A DNA stretch of 64,000 bases. It comes from an uncultured Spirochaetia bacterium. GTDB taxonomy: Bacteria; Spirochaetota; Spirochaetia; JABEVK01. Positions 19,829-30,177 of the stretch are shown here, piece by piece. The stretch lies in the NCBI GenBank assembly GCA_937960645.1, contig CALGPJ010000006.1:82868-146867 (forward strand). The letters are read 5' to 3'. The notes beneath the pieces were generated by a model. It was not told the origin of the DNA, did not search any database, and saw nothing but the letters and a program-made list of their open reading frames with translations. The position numbers and the translations under genes are program-made. Numbering within the stretch: the first letter of the stretch is position 1; the number at the start of each line of letters is the position of its first letter.

Positions 19829-19874
19829 TATAAAATAGTTAGCGACAAACAAATGCTTTGTCCAGGAGGAATCG

Positions 19875-21671
19875 ATGAACAAGGTTTGTTGGATTTTCTT
19901 GCTGATGGCTCTCCTTGCCTGTGGCAGCGAGGACGAAATTGCCCTGGAAGATCTCCGCCAATTCCAGAACAACCCGGCACTTCAAGGAACCGTTTATCGC
20001 CCTGGAGGCCGCCCCTGGGAAATCGGTACCCCCGGAGGTACCTGGATCGCCAGCATCAACAACGACCCCAAGACCTTCAACACCCTCAATGCTCGGGACG
20101 GGGATACGGGTACCATCGTGGGGCTTCTTTACGAGTACCTGGCAGACTACGATCCTTACAAGAAAGAGTTTATTCCCAACCTTGCCGATTTCGAAATCGA
20201 AGCCAACGAGGCCGAGGATAAATTGGCTGTGCGTTTCACGCTCCGTGACGATCTTTACTGGACGTTGCCCGGCCAAACACGGGAACAGGGAGTCAAGATC
20301 ACCAGCGATGACGTGATCTTTTGGTACAACGAGATCGAAGGTGACAAAGACCTTCAGCAACCCGGTTACGCGGGTCGGCTGATCGAGATGCCGGACGGGT
20401 CCCAAAAGCCCATCACCATCGAAAAAATCGACGGGAGGAGTTTCCGATTCGTGTTTCCCAGGGTGATCGCCAATCCCGTGCTGAGTGTGAACATGAACTT
20501 CGGTCCTCGGTATATTTTCGAACCGGTAAAACGCACAAAAGGGAGTGCTGCCCTCCTGGACTTACAGAGCGTCGACACGGACCCGAAGACCCTGCCGTCG
20601 ATCGGGGCCTTTCACATCGTTTCGTACGAACCCGGCCTCCGAGTGGTGGCCCGCCGCAATCCGAACTACTGGCGTAAGGACGCCCAGGGTAACCCTGTCC
20701 CCTATATCGAAGAACTGGTGTTTCGCATCGTTCCCAACAAGGATACCGAATTCCTGATATTCAAGAATGGCGAGAAAGATGGCTACAGTGCCCGACCTGA
20801 GGATCTCAGCGAGCTTCTTTCCAAACAGGGGGCGGATTACACGGTGTACAATGGGGGGCGCTCTTTAGGTTCGGCCTTTGTGGCATTCAACCAACACCCT
20901 AAGGCGATGGATCCCGTGGTCTACAGCTGGATGGCACGCAAGAAGTTTCGTCAGGCGCTTTCCAGCCTTTTGAACAGGGAACGAATCGCTCAGACGGTAT
21001 ACCGGGGTCTGGCAGTTCCCGCCCACCACTTTTTTGCGATCGCCAACCCCATGTTCGATCCCGAAATCAAGCTCGAGTACACTTACAATCCGGAACGAGC
21101 CGTCCAACTCCTGGCCGAAGAGGGGTTCAAAAAGGATCAGAACGGGGTGATGCGTGATCCGGAAAATCGGCCGGTGGTCTTCGATATCATCGTCGGCATC
21201 GAGAACAACATCGGTGTGGACAGCATGAACATCTTTTCGGACGAACTCAAACAGGTCGGTATCGAGGGCAGGGTCAAACCCATCGATTTTCAAAAATTGG
21301 TCGAGATGCTTATCAATACCTACGATTGGCACGTGGCGACCGCTTCCCTGGGATCTAATTATTGGCCGGAGAGCGGCTCCAACGTGTGGCAATCGAGCGG
21401 CAACTTCCACCTCTGGCATCCCCTCCAGGATAAACCCGCGACAGACTGGGAAGCCCGTCTCGACGAACTGTACAACAAGGGTCGTTTTACCCTGGACCCC
21501 ACTCAACGTAAGGCCGTCTATGATGAATTCCAGCGTCTCATTTTGGAACAGGTTCCCCTGACCTACATCGTTCATCCGCTCAGCTTTTTGGCGGTTTACA
21601 ACAAGTGGGGAAACGTGGTTCACGACACCCTTCAAGGGTTGGACCTCAACTTCGTGTACCTGAAAAAATGA
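19875..21671 (+). CDS. Oligopeptide ABC transporter, substrate-binding lipoprotein
   Basis: Lipobox LLMALLACGSE; SBP_bac_5 pattern; SD AGGAGG; followed by two permeases and two ATPases. Confidence 0.9.
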   Translation: MNKVCWIFLLMALLACGSEDEIALEDLRQFQNNPALQGTVYRPGGRPWEIGTPGGTWIASINNDPKTFNTLNARDGDTGTIVGLLYEYLADYDPYKKEFIPNLADFEIEANEAEDKLAVRFTLRDDLYWTLPGQTREQGVKITSDDVIFWYNEIEGDKDLQQPGYAGRLIEMPDGSQKPITIEKIDGRSFRFVFPRVIANPVLSVNMNFGPRYIFEPVKRTKGSAALLDLQSVDTDPKTLPSIGAFHIVSYEPGLRVVARRNPNYWRKDAQGNPVPYIEELVFRIVPNKDTEFLIFKNGEKDGYSARPEDLSELLSKQGADYTVYNGGRSLGSAFVAFNQHPKAMDPVVYSWMARKKFRQALSSLLNRERIAQTVYRGLAVPAHHFFAIANPMFDPEIKLEYTYNPERAVQLLAEEGFKKDQNGVMRDPENRPVVFDIIVGIENNIGVDSMNIFSDELKQVGIEGRVKPIDFQKLVEMLINTYDWHVATASLGSNYWPESGSNVWQSSGNFHLWHPLQDKPATDWEARLDELYNKGRFTLDPTQRKAVYDEFQRLILEQVPLTYIVHPLSFLAVYNKWGNVVHDTLQGLDLNFVYLKK

Positions 21672-22750
21672 CGATGCTGGGATCCTGGGCAAAAAAACTT
21701 ATGGCTACCCTGGACTCCTTCCAGCGACGATACCCCCTGGGGTTCTACGTTGGCCGCAGGTCTGTGGGCATCTTCGCCATGCTGTTTCTCCTGGGCTTTG
21801 CCGTTTTTGGATTGATGAGCCTCGCACCGGGGGACATCGTCGACTCCTACGTCAAGTCCCAGATGTTTCTGGATCCGAATTTTCGTCGGGCCGACAATCA
21901 GTACACCGAGGAAATGGTGAAGACTTTCAAGGCCCGGCTCGGTCTGGACCGTCCCTTTTACGAGCAATATTTTCGCTGGATCGGCAGGGTCTTTCAGGGG
22001 GACCTGGGGCGGTCCTTGATTTCGCGGGCTCCCGTGAGCTTTCTCATCGCGGACAGGATGCGCAACAGCCTCATCCTCAACCTGATCAGTTTGGTTTTGC
22101 TGAGTGTGGCAAGCTTCGCCCTGGCCCTCTGGCTGGCAACCAAGGCAGGGACCGCCCTGGACTATGTTGCGGGCTTTGTCGGCCTTTTTTTCAACGCCTT
22201 CCCTTCCCTCTTGCTATTAATTCTGTTTCAGCTCTTTGCCGCCACAACCCAGATTTTTCCCGTCACTGCCTATCCCACGCATATCACGTTCGACGAGAAT
22301 CCCCTGGCCTTCAGTTTCAGCTACCTCCACCACATTGCCCTTCCACTTCTGGCCGCCTTTGTCGGGGGAGTGGGTGCCACCATGCGGGTGGTGAGGGCAA
22401 CCATGCTGGACCAGCTCGGTCAGCCTTATATCACGGCGCTGCGGTCCCGCGGGATTCCCGAGGGGCGAATCACCTTTGTGCATGCGTTCCGAAACGCGGT
22501 CAATCCGTTCATCACCTCGAGTGCCAACCTCCTCGCCAGCCTCTTTTCGGGTAGCCTGATCCTCGAAATTATTTTCAGTTACCCGGGTTTGGGCCGTCTG
22601 ATGTACGAGGCGGTGATCCAGGAGGATATCAACCTGGTCGTCACCAACATGATGTTCGTGAGTTTTCTGGTGCTCGTGGGCATGTTGATTTCCGATATCA
22701 TGCTGGCCATCGTGGATCCAAGAATCAAGTATTCCGGCAAGGTGGCCTGA
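21668..22750 (+). CDS. Oligopeptide ABC transporter permease (OppB-like)
   Basis: ATG at 21668; EAA-like RSRGIPEGRITFVHAFRNAVNPFIT. Confidence 0.9.
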   Translation: MTMLGSWAKKLMATLDSFQRRYPLGFYVGRRSVGIFAMLFLLGFAVFGLMSLAPGDIVDSYVKSQMFLDPNFRRADNQYTEEMVKTFKARLGLDRPFYEQYFRWIGRVFQGDLGRSLISRAPVSFLIADRMRNSLILNLISLVLLSVASFALALWLATKAGTALDYVAGFVGLFFNAFPSLLLLILFQLFAATTQIFPVTAYPTHITFDENPLAFSFSYLHHIALPLLAAFVGGVGATMRVVRATMLDQLGQPYITALRSRGIPEGRITFVHAFRNAVNPFITSSANLLASLFSGSLILEIIFSYPGLGRLMYEAVIQEDINLVVTNMMFVSFLVLVGMLISDIMLAIVDPRIKYSGKVA

Positions 22751-23811
22751 TGAAACGATTTTGGGACAACCTGCGGAAAAGTCCCCTGGCGATGGGATCC
22801 CTCCTCGTCCTGGTTGTGCTCTACCTCCTCATGCTGTTCGCAGAGTTCCTCGCTCCCTACGATCACAACCGCTTGTTCCGAGAACACGTCTACTCTCCTC
22901 CCAACCTGATCTGGCACAGTTCGAAACTGGGGTTCGGACCCCAGGTCCAGCGCCATGCTCTGGTGGAGCCCTTGACTTTCCGGTATTCGCGAGTTCGTGG
23001 GGAGCAATACCCCATTGTGTGGTTTCCGAAGGTCGAGCCCTACCGGATTTGGGGTCTGATCCCCGTGGACAGGAAACTCTTCGGCTCCGAGGCCGAACCC
23101 GTGTTTTTGATGGGGGCGGATGGTTTGGGACGCGACGTTTTTAGCCGTATTCTCGCGGGAAGCCGGATCAGCCTCTCGGTAGGTTTTTTTGCCAGCTTCA
23201 TCTCCTTATTTTTTGCCCTCAGCCTGGGTGGTTTGGCAGGCTATCACGGGGGATTCATCGATGGTCTGGTAATGCGGATCAGCGAGTTCCTGATCTTGAT
23301 TCCGGGACTCTATCTTCTCCTGTTCCTGCGGTCGTTGATCAGCCGGGACCTCGACCCCGGCCAGAGCTATGTTCTCATTACCCTGGTCCTGAGTCTGCTG
23401 GGCTGGCCCGGGACCGCCCGCATGATCCGCGGTTTGGTTCACAGCATCAAACACGAAGACTTCGTTCTCGATGCTCGACTTTCGGGGATGCCCGTATTTG
23501 TCATTCTTTGGAAACTCATCATCCCGCAGATGAGTTCTCTGCTGATCGTCAGTTTCACCCTGGGGATCCCGGGGTTCATTCTCAGCGAAACCGTCTTGAG
23601 TTACCTGGGGTTGGGGATCGCCGATCCGGCCGTGAGCTGGGGAAGCATGATCAGCCGGGACCTGACATCTCTTCGTGTCCTTCAGCAACACCCCTGGCTG
23701 TTCTGGCCGGGATTGTTCCTGATCGTGACCAGCCTTGCCTTCACCTTCCTCGGCGAGTGGCTGCGGGATTGGCTGGATCCCTGGCATACTCTTTCCCGGA
23801 GCCTGGAATGA
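22750..23811 (+). CDS. Oligopeptide ABC transporter permease (OppC-like)
   Basis: GADGLGRDVFSRILAGSRISLSVG; YLGLGIADPAVSWGSMI. Confidence 0.92.
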   Translation: MKRFWDNLRKSPLAMGSLLVLVVLYLLMLFAEFLAPYDHNRLFREHVYSPPNLIWHSSKLGFGPQVQRHALVEPLTFRYSRVRGEQYPIVWFPKVEPYRIWGLIPVDRKLFGSEAEPVFLMGADGLGRDVFSRILAGSRISLSVGFFASFISLFFALSLGGLAGYHGGFIDGLVMRISEFLILIPGLYLLLFLRSLISRDLDPGQSYVLITLVLSLLGWPGTARMIRGLVHSIKHEDFVLDARLSGMPVFVILWKLIIPQMSSLLIVSFTLGIPGFILSETVLSYLGLGIADPAVSWGSMISRDLTSLRVLQQHPWLFWPGLFLIVTSLAFTFLGEWLRDWLDPWHTLSRSLE

Positions 23812-24773
23812 AACTACTGGAAGTGAAGAACCTTCAGGTCAGTTTCCATACCTCACAAGGTAAATTGCGAGCGGTTCGCGGTGTGGACTTCGATCTCGAA
23901 GCAGGAGAGTGCCTCGGTCTGGTCGGTGAGAGTGGTTGCGGCAAAAGCGTCACGGCCCTGAGTCTCCTGGGTCTGCTGCCTGGCATTGCCGAGGTTCAGG
24001 GGGAAATTCTCTGGCAGGGGCAAAAGGTCACCCAATGGGATCAGAAAAAATGGCGGGATTTTCGAGGAAAAGAAGCGGCGATGATCTTTCAGGAGCCCGG
24101 CCGCAGCTTTGATCCGCTGACGACTGTCGAGGCGAATTTCCGGGAAGCCCTGCTTGCTCACCGACCTGAAATGCCTAAGGCCGAAATTCGGCGGGTGACT
24201 CTTGATCTTTTGTATCAGGTTAAAATCCCCGATCCGGAACGAAGATTGGGCAACTACCCCCATCAGTTCAGCGGCGGGATGCTGCAACGTCTCATGATTG
24301 CCCTTGCCCTGGTTCACCGCCCCAGCCTGCTTTTGGCCGACGAACCGACTACGGCCCTGGATGTCACAATTCAAAATCAGATTATTCAATTATTGAAAGA
24401 ATTACAGCAAAATTATCGCCTCTCCATCATTTTCATCACGCACAATCTCGCCCTTCTCAAAAACTTCGCTCATCGGATCATTGTGCTGTACAACGGTCTG
24501 GTGATGGAAGAAGGGGCCACCGATGAATTGTTGTACCGTCCCAGACATCCCTACTCGCGTTTGCTTCTGGATTCCTTGATCAAACGAGGCGACCGCCATG
24601 AATCCCGTCCCTTACCGTCGGTCCAGGGGCAGCCTCCCGACCCCCTGCTTGTCGTTCCGGGTTGTCCATTCGCCGCACGCTGCCCCCTGCGCGAGGATGC
24701 CTGTGAACAGTCCCTTCCAGAATTGAAAAACAGATTGAGGTGTGCCGTCATCAACAGAGGTGAGCATGCTTGA
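23808..24773 (+). CDS. Oligopeptide ABC transporter ATPase (OppD-like)
   Basis: Walker A GLVGESGCGKSVTALSLLG; FSGGMLQRLMIA; C-terminal Cys-rich Opp motif. ATG at 23808; the track ORF has an off-frame extension. Confidence 0.92.
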   Translation: MKLLEVKNLQVSFHTSQGKLRAVRGVDFDLEAGECLGLVGESGCGKSVTALSLLGLLPGIAEVQGEILWQGQKVTQWDQKKWRDFRGKEAAMIFQEPGRSFDPLTTVEANFREALLAHRPEMPKAEIRRVTLDLLYQVKIPDPERRLGNYPHQFSGGMLQRLMIALALVHRPSLLLADEPTTALDVTIQNQIIQLLKELQQNYRLSIIFITHNLALLKNFAHRIIVLYNGLVMEEGATDELLYRPRHPYSRLLLDSLIKRGDRHESRPLPSVQGQPPDPLLVVPGCPFAARCPLREDACEQSLPELKNRLRCAVINRGEHA

Positions 24774-25563
24774 AGTCAAAGATCTTTCCAAGAGTTACCC
24801 TCTCCATTCGGGTTTCTTCGCGCCCTTGTCGGAGTTCGTTCACGCAGTCAAGAACGTCAGTTTTCGGATCCAACGAGGAGAGATCTATGGTCTGGTGGGA
24901 GAATCCGGCAGCGGCAAAACGACGATCGCCCGGATGTTGGTCCGTCTGGTCGAGCCCACATCCGGCGCGATCCTCTATACCGATCCGAGCTCCAGGGTTT
25001 GGGACATTGGAAATGCCGAGGGCGAGGTTCTCAAAAGGTGGCGCGCACGGGCCCGCTACGTGTTCCAGGATCCCGCCCGAAGTCTCAACCCCTGGCAAAG
25101 CATCCGGGACATCTTGGTTCAGGCAGCCAAATACATTCGAAAAGACCTTTCACCGACCGAGCTCCTGGAACGAGCCAAAGATTTGATGGTCAGGGTGGGG
25201 CTCCGGGTCAGCGACCTCGAGAGGCGGCCCGTGGATTTTTCCGGGGGGCAACGGCAGCGAATCAGCATCGCCCGGGCTCTGATGTCTGAACCGGAGCTTT
25301 TGATCTGCGACGAGGTGGTGAGTGCCCTCGACGTGAGCATTCAGGCCCAAATCCTCCGACTGCTTTTAGAATTGCGGGAAAAACTGCACCTCACCCTCAT
25401 CTTCATCGCCCACGATTTGGCGGTCGTGCATTACCTCTGTGACAGGGTTGCCGTCCTTCGTGAAGGAGAGCTGGTGGAAGAAGGCGATCCTCGACAGATA
25501 TTGCAACACCCAAAACACGAATATACCCAGGCCCTGATTGCCTCTGTTCCATCGATCGACTAA
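24766..25563 (+). CDS. Oligopeptide ABC transporter ATPase (OppF-like)
   Basis: GLVGESGSGKTTIARMLV; FSGGQRQRISIARAL. Confidence 0.92.
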   Translation: MLEVKDLSKSYPLHSGFFAPLSEFVHAVKNVSFRIQRGEIYGLVGESGSGKTTIARMLVRLVEPTSGAILYTDPSSRVWDIGNAEGEVLKRWRARARYVFQDPARSLNPWQSIRDILVQAAKYIRKDLSPTELLERAKDLMVRVGLRVSDLERRPVDFSGGQRQRISIARALMSEPELLICDEVVSALDVSIQAQILRLLLELREKLHLTLIFIAHDLAVVHYLCDRVAVLREGELVEEGDPRQILQHPKHEYTQALIASVPSID

Positions 25564-26591
25564 CGGGGATCGAAGAGCATCGCATCCCCGTAACTGAAAA
25601 ACCGATACTCTTTTTGAATCGCCTCCTGGTACGTATCCAAAACGAGCTTCAGACCGGCCAGAGCGGCCACCAACAAGAGGAGGGTGCTTCCCGGCGTGTG
25701 GAAATTGGTCAGAAGGAAGCGGGTCACCCGAAATGCGTAACCCGGATGGATGAACAAATCCGTGTTACCGCGTTTGGGCTGGAAGCGGCCTTCAGCCTCG
25801 ACGGCAGATTCCAGGGTACGAAGGCTGGTGGTTCCCACCGCGAGGATGGGACGCTCTTCGTCCAGAGCCTTGTTGAGGGCCAGAGCCGTGGAAGGCGGCA
25901 CCTCGTACTCTTCGGTGTGCATACGGTGCTGCGTCACGTCGTGGGTGCGAATCGGAAGAAAGGTGCCCAGGCCCACGTGGAGTGTCACCGCGGCAATTTC
26001 GATTCCCGTTTCTTGCATCTTGGTGAGGATTTCCGGGGTAAAATGGAGGCCAGCGGTGGGGGCTGCCGAGCTCCCCGGAATCTCCGCATAAACCGTTTGA
26101 TACCGTGTTTCATCATCCGGCCGGTCTTCTCGTTTCATGTAGGGAGGCAGGGGAACGTGCCCATACTGTTGAAAAAAAACTTCATCGACAGGGTCGGAAA
26201 ATGATCCGATCCAAAGCTCTCTTTCTCGATACTTCAAGGTGAATACCCGGCCCTCCGGAGCTTGAAACATTTCGCCTGGTTTTTTTCGGGATGCCCTGGG
26301 CAGGAGAACGGCCCAACTCTTCCGTTCGGCATCGTGGGGATGACTGAAAAGGACCGATACTTCTTTTCCACGATCATCGACCAGGACAAGTCGTGATTTG
26401 CGTACCTTGCTGTTGTTGACGATGCACAGAGTTCCCCTGTCCAGGATTTGGGTGATTTCGGAAAAGTGCCGATGGCTTCGTTTGCCCGTTTTGGTGGACA
26501 AAACTAGAAGTCTGTCGTCACCGCGCCGCTCGCTTGGCCTGTCGGCGATCAGATGTGGGGGAAGGTCAAAAGAGATGTCCTTGAGGGTCAT
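25560..26591 (-). CDS. queA: S-adenosylmethionine:tRNA ribosyltransferase-isomerase
   Basis: [59 protein letters not shown] at 26591. Confidence 0.95.
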   Translation of the reverse strand: MTLKDISFDLPPHLIADRPSERRGDDRLLVLSTKTGKRSHRHFSEITQILDRGTLCIVNNSKVRKSRLVLVDDRGKEVSVLFSHPHDAERKSWAVLLPRASRKKPGEMFQAPEGRVFTLKYRERELWIGSFSDPVDEVFFQQYGHVPLPPYMKREDRPDDETRYQTVYAEIPGSSAAPTAGLHFTPEILTKMQETGIEIAAVTLHVGLGTFLPIRTHDVTQHRMHTEEYEVPPSTALALNKALDEERPILAVGTTSLRTLESAVEAEGRFQPKRGNTDLFIHPGYAFRVTRFLLTNFHTPGSTLLLLVAALAGLKLVLDTYQEAIQKEYRFFSYGDAMLFDPR

Positions 26592-27624
26592 CGGGCGCTC
26601 CTTTGTTTCGATCTTGCCATTGCCCCTCCAGACCAACATGGATGTAGGCCTGCCGGGTTGCCACCCTACCTCGTGGTGTCCGCTGAAGAAGCCCCTGTTG
26701 AATGAGGTAGGGTTCATAGAAGTCCTCCAGACTGTCCGCCCCTTCCCCGACCGTGATGGCAAGGGTTTCCACCCCCACCGGCCCGCCCTGGAACAGTGTG
26801 ATGATGTTTCGGAGGATGGCCCTGTCCTGGGCATCGAGACCCAGCGGATCGATTTCCAATCTACTCAATGCTTTGCGGGCCACATCTTCGTCGATGGATT
26901 TTTTATGGGATATTTGCATGAAGTCCCGAATTCGGCGCAGGAGACGGTTGGCCACCCTCGGCGTCCCTCGGGAACAGGAGGCGATCAGTCTCCTGGCCCC
27001 CTCCTCGAGGCCGATCTGCATCACACTGGCGGATCGTTTCAACACGTTTTCAATTTCCTCTCGGCTGTAATAATTCAGACGCAGCGGTATACCGAATCGA
27101 GTGAACAGAGGGCTGCTGATCTTTCCGGGTTTCGTGGTGGCCCCAACCAGGGTGAAGGGAGGTATGGGAATGCGGATGGTACGGGCGGCAGGTCCCTGAC
27201 CGATGACCCAGTCCAATTCGTAATCCTCCATGGCGATGTAGAGCATTTCTTCGATAGCGGGTTTCAGGCGGTGAATTTCATCGATAAAAAGAACGGCCCG
27301 ATCGGGTAAGGTCGTGAGAATACCCGCCAAATCCTTGGGCTTGTCCAGCGCAGGCGCCGAGGTGACCCGAAACTCTACCCCCAACTCTTGTGCGATGATA
27401 CCGGCGAGGGTGGTCTTTCCCAAACCCGGAGGTCCCGAGATAAAAACATGATCCAGGGCCTGTCCTCTCTCGCGCGCTGCCTGCAGAAAGACGGTCAGGT
27501 TGTTTTTGATGGCCTCCTGGCCCTGAAACTCGTTCAAGAGCCGGGGACGAAGGAGTATCTCCTGAAGTCTGTCCTCATCCTGGGATTCGGAATCCAGGGG
27601 GCGTTTCAATGGGTGCTCAGCCAT
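26566..27624 (-). CDS. ruvB: Holliday junction helicase RuvB
   Basis: [52 protein letters not shown]. Confidence 0.97.
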   Translation of the reverse strand: MAEHPLKRPLDSESQDEDRLQEILLRPRLLNEFQGQEAIKNNLTVFLQAARERGQALDHVFISGPPGLGKTTLAGIIAQELGVEFRVTSAPALDKPKDLAGILTTLPDRAVLFIDEIHRLKPAIEEMLYIAMEDYELDWVIGQGPAARTIRIPIPPFTLVGATTKPGKISSPLFTRFGIPLRLNYYSREEIENVLKRSASVMQIGLEEGARRLIASCSRGTPRVANRLLRRIRDFMQISHKKSIDEDVARKALSRLEIDPLGLDAQDRAILRNIITLFQGGPVGVETLAITVGEGADSLEDFYEPYLIQQGLLQRTPRGRVATRQAYIHVGLEGQWQDRNKGAPDDPQGHLF

Positions 27625-28205
27625 AGAAGGGCCTTTTTGAACAGTAGTTTTTCTTTTTCTTCGAGTGGTTTGTTCACAAGCTCATCCTCATGCGCAACAG
27701 CTCTAATGGCTTCCTCCACCAATTTGCGATCGAAGCCCATATCGACCAGGCTGATGATGACATCGTTCCAACTTCTGTCGGCAGGTTGCGCTGCGGTTTC
27801 ATCGAGTACGAGTTTACCTCGGAGCGTCAACAGGATTTTTTGAGCAGTTTTCAGACCGACACCCGGGGCCTTGCTGAGGGCTTGCGGATCCCCAACCTCG
27901 AGTGCCGCCTGAATTTGCTGGGGGGTCAGGGTGGAAAGGACTTTCAGTGCCACCCGGGGGCCCAGTCCATCGACTTTGATCAGTTCGAGGAAAATTTTTT
28001 TTTCCAACGATGTCGAAAACCCATAGAGTCTCATCTGATCCTCGGTGTGGTGAAGCCAGCAAAATAGACGGATTTCCTGTCCCAGGCTGGGCAGGGACTG
28101 GAGGGTTTGAAGGGAGACGCTCAGTTCCCATTCGATGCCGCCGGTGGACAGGTAAACGGTATCGGAGGTTTTGCCGGAAAGGGTTCCTGTAATACTATGA
28201 AACAT
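27606..28205 (-). CDS. ruvA: Holliday junction protein RuvA
   Basis: [19 protein letters not shown]; HhH regions [14 protein letters not shown] and [20 protein letters not shown]. Confidence 0.95.
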   Translation of the reverse strand: MFHSITGTLSGKTSDTVYLSTGGIEWELSVSLQTLQSLPSLGQEIRLFCWLHHTEDQMRLYGFSTSLEKKIFLELIKVDGLGPRVALKVLSTLTPQQIQAALEVGDPQALSKAPGVGLKTAQKILLTLRGKLVLDETAAQPADRSWNDVIISLVDMGFDRKLVEEAIRAVAHEDELVNKPLEEKEKLLFKKALLWLSTH

Positions 28206-28680
28206 GACGGGTTACCCCTTGTTGGCTCGCACAGTATGCGATGGCTAAAGCGTCGGCCGCGTGACTGGGGCGAGGAATTTCCCGCAGGCCGAGGATGATG
28301 CGGATCATTTCCGATACCTGTTCTTTCTGTGCTTTGGCGATTCCGACCACGGTTTTCTTGATTTGATTGGGGGCCAACTCGGCCAGGGGAATCCCGCTCA
28401 TCTGCAGTGTCATCAGGACCACTCCTCTGGCCTGAGCGACGGGCAAGGCACTGGTGATGTTTTTGCTGAAGAAAAGCGTTTCGATTCCGCAGATGTCGGG
28501 TTGGAATCGATCAACCAGATCACGGACCTGTTGGTGAATCGATAAAAGACGCTCTCCGGCAGAGCAGTCAGAATCGGTGGCGATAATTCCGTACTCGACA
28601 AGCGGGATTTGGCGGTCGTGAAAACGGATAACCCCCCAGCCCGTAGACGCCAATCCGGGATCGATCCCCAGGCAGGTCAT
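28195..28680 (-). CDS. ruvC: Crossover junction endodeoxyribonuclease RuvC
   Basis: MTCLGIDPGLASTGWGVI; CGIETLFFSKN; HAADALAIAYC. Confidence 0.96.
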   Translation of the reverse strand: MTCLGIDPGLASTGWGVIRFHDRQIPLVEYGIIATDSDCSAGERLLSIHQQVRDLVDRFQPDICGIETLFFSKNITSALPVAQARGVVLMTLQMSGIPLAELAPNQIKKTVVGIAKAQKEQVSEMIRIILGLREIPRPSHAADALAIAYCASQQGVTRHVS

Positions 28681-29417
28681 TCCTCCTCGGTATCCTCGGG
28701 AATTTCGAGGTTATGATAAACATTCTGAACGTCATCGTTTTCTTCGAGCTTTTCGATGAGGTTCATGGCTTTCTGCAACGCCTCTCCCTCGAGCTTGATC
28801 CAATTTTCGGGCAGTAGGGTGACTTCGGCCGATTCCTGTTCCAGCTTCTTGTCGCTGATGGCATTGAAGACCTTTTCGAAGTCTTCGGGTTCCGTGGTGA
28901 CGGTGATGATCCCGTCCTCGGTTCTCACGTCCTCCGCTCCGGCTTCCAAGGCCACATCCAGGATCTGATCTTCAGAATACTTTTCGGCATCGAATTCGAT
29001 CACTCCCTTTCTTTTGAAGAGGTAACTCACACTCCCCGTCGTTCCGAGGCTGCCTCCGTACTTGTTCAGGATGTAGCGAATGTCCGCTGCCGTTCGATTT
29101 TTGTTATCGGTCAATGTTTCAATGATGACACCGACCCCGTTGGGCCCATAGGCCTCGTAGATAATCTCGAAATACTCGGCGCCTTCCAATTCACCGGCGC
29201 CCTTCTTGATAGCACGCTCGATGTTATCCTTGGGCATGTTGGCCGCTTTTGCCTTGAGGATAGCGGCCTTCAACCGGGGATTTCCCTCAGGATCGCTGCC
29301 GCCCATTTTGGCGGCGATACTGATTTCCTTGATGATTTTGGTGAACACCTGGCCCCGCGCCGCATCCAAAGCGCCCTTTTTTCGTTTTATCGTTGCCCAC
29401 TTACTGTGACCGGACAC
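28677..29417 (-). CDS. yebC: YebC/PmpR-family DUF28 protein
   Basis: MSGHSKWATIKRKKGALDAARGQVFTKIIKEI. Confidence 0.97.
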   Translation of the reverse strand: MSGHSKWATIKRKKGALDAARGQVFTKIIKEISIAAKMGGSDPEGNPRLKAAILKAKAANMPKDNIERAIKKGAGELEGAEYFEIIYEAYGPNGVGVIIETLTDNKNRTAADIRYILNKYGGSLGTTGSVSYLFKRKGVIEFDAEKYSEDQILDVALEAGAEDVRTEDGIITVTTEPEDFEKVFNAISDKKLEQESAEVTLLPENWIKLEGEALQKAMNLIEKLEENDDVQNVYHNLEIPEDTEEE

Positions 29418-29433
29418 GTCAACCTCCTCAGTT

Positions 29434-30177
29434 TCAATGAAATTTCAAACGATCGAATGGCCAAAACGTCAGCCAAACCAACGATTTGAGATTGCTCCTT
29501 TTGACAGGGCCCCAAACCATGCTATCCTCCCCTCCACGTGTATCGGCGAGGACCCAATACTGGTCGTCTCCCAGGGTGATTTCTTCCTTTTCCCCGGAAA
29601 ACGGATCGCTTCCTTCCCAACCCGAAGGGATGGTGTTTCTCATCACATCGTAGAGTTTTTCGGAGATCTCGAACTCCGAAAGGGGGAATTCCTCACCTTG
29701 CTTCTTGATATAAGCTATGCCACCCTTTAACGACAAGGTGTCTCCGGGTAAGGCCACCAGCCGCCGGAGAGTCAGGGAAGGATACTGCCGAGATTCTTCA
29801 AAGGGTACGAAGATCCCGAAAGTCAGAAAGCGTGAAAGATCTTTCAAAAACGTGATCAAGGGGAATTCTTCCTCGATGTAAGGCGGACGAACCAATACGA
29901 TATCTCCCCGATTCGGTGAACGAAACGACGGCAAGGCCCAGGGAATCAACGGAAGCCGCGGCTCGTAGGCCAAAGGAAGAGTGAGAACATGCGACCCTGT
30001 TGGAATATTCGGACCCATGGAATCTGTTTCCACGATGAAGGGTTTGATCACCAGGCCATCGAGAACGAGGTACGATAAATAAACGGTCACGAGAATCGTC
30101 AACGTCTTTCTGAAAAACTCTCGTCTTTTTCGTTGAATGGTATAGGATTGGTAGCTTCCAAATCCAGCCCTGGCCAT
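29434..30177 (-). CDS. Signal peptidase I paralogue, catalytic-Lys position is Arg
   Basis: IVETDSMGPNIPTGSHVL (Ser box kept); TLRRLVALPGDTLSL where KRxxGLPGD is expected. Confidence 0.8.
   Translation of the reverse strand: MARAGFGSYQSYTIQRKRREFFRKTLTILVTVYLSYLVLDGLVIKPFIVETDSMGPNIPTGSHVLTLPLAYEPRLPLIPWALPSFRSPNRGDIVLVRPPYIEEEFPLITFLKDLSRFLTFGIFVPFEESRQYPSLTLRRLVALPGDTLSLKGGIAYIKKQGEEFPLSEFEISEKLYDVMRNTIPSGWEGSDPFSGEKEEITLGDDQYWVLADTRGGEDSMVWGPVKRSNLKSLVWLTFWPFDRLKFH

Noticed and set aside
19800-19875. Possible shared promoter for the RNB gene and oppA around CATTATAAAATAG
   Set aside because: The minus-strand TATAAT overlaps the RNB ATG itself, so it cannot be the promoter for that start; other boxes are too weak to support.
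23508-23807. Extended N-terminus of the 421-aa ORF containing OppD
   Set aside because: Out-of-frame reading of oppC; true OppD start is ATG 23808.
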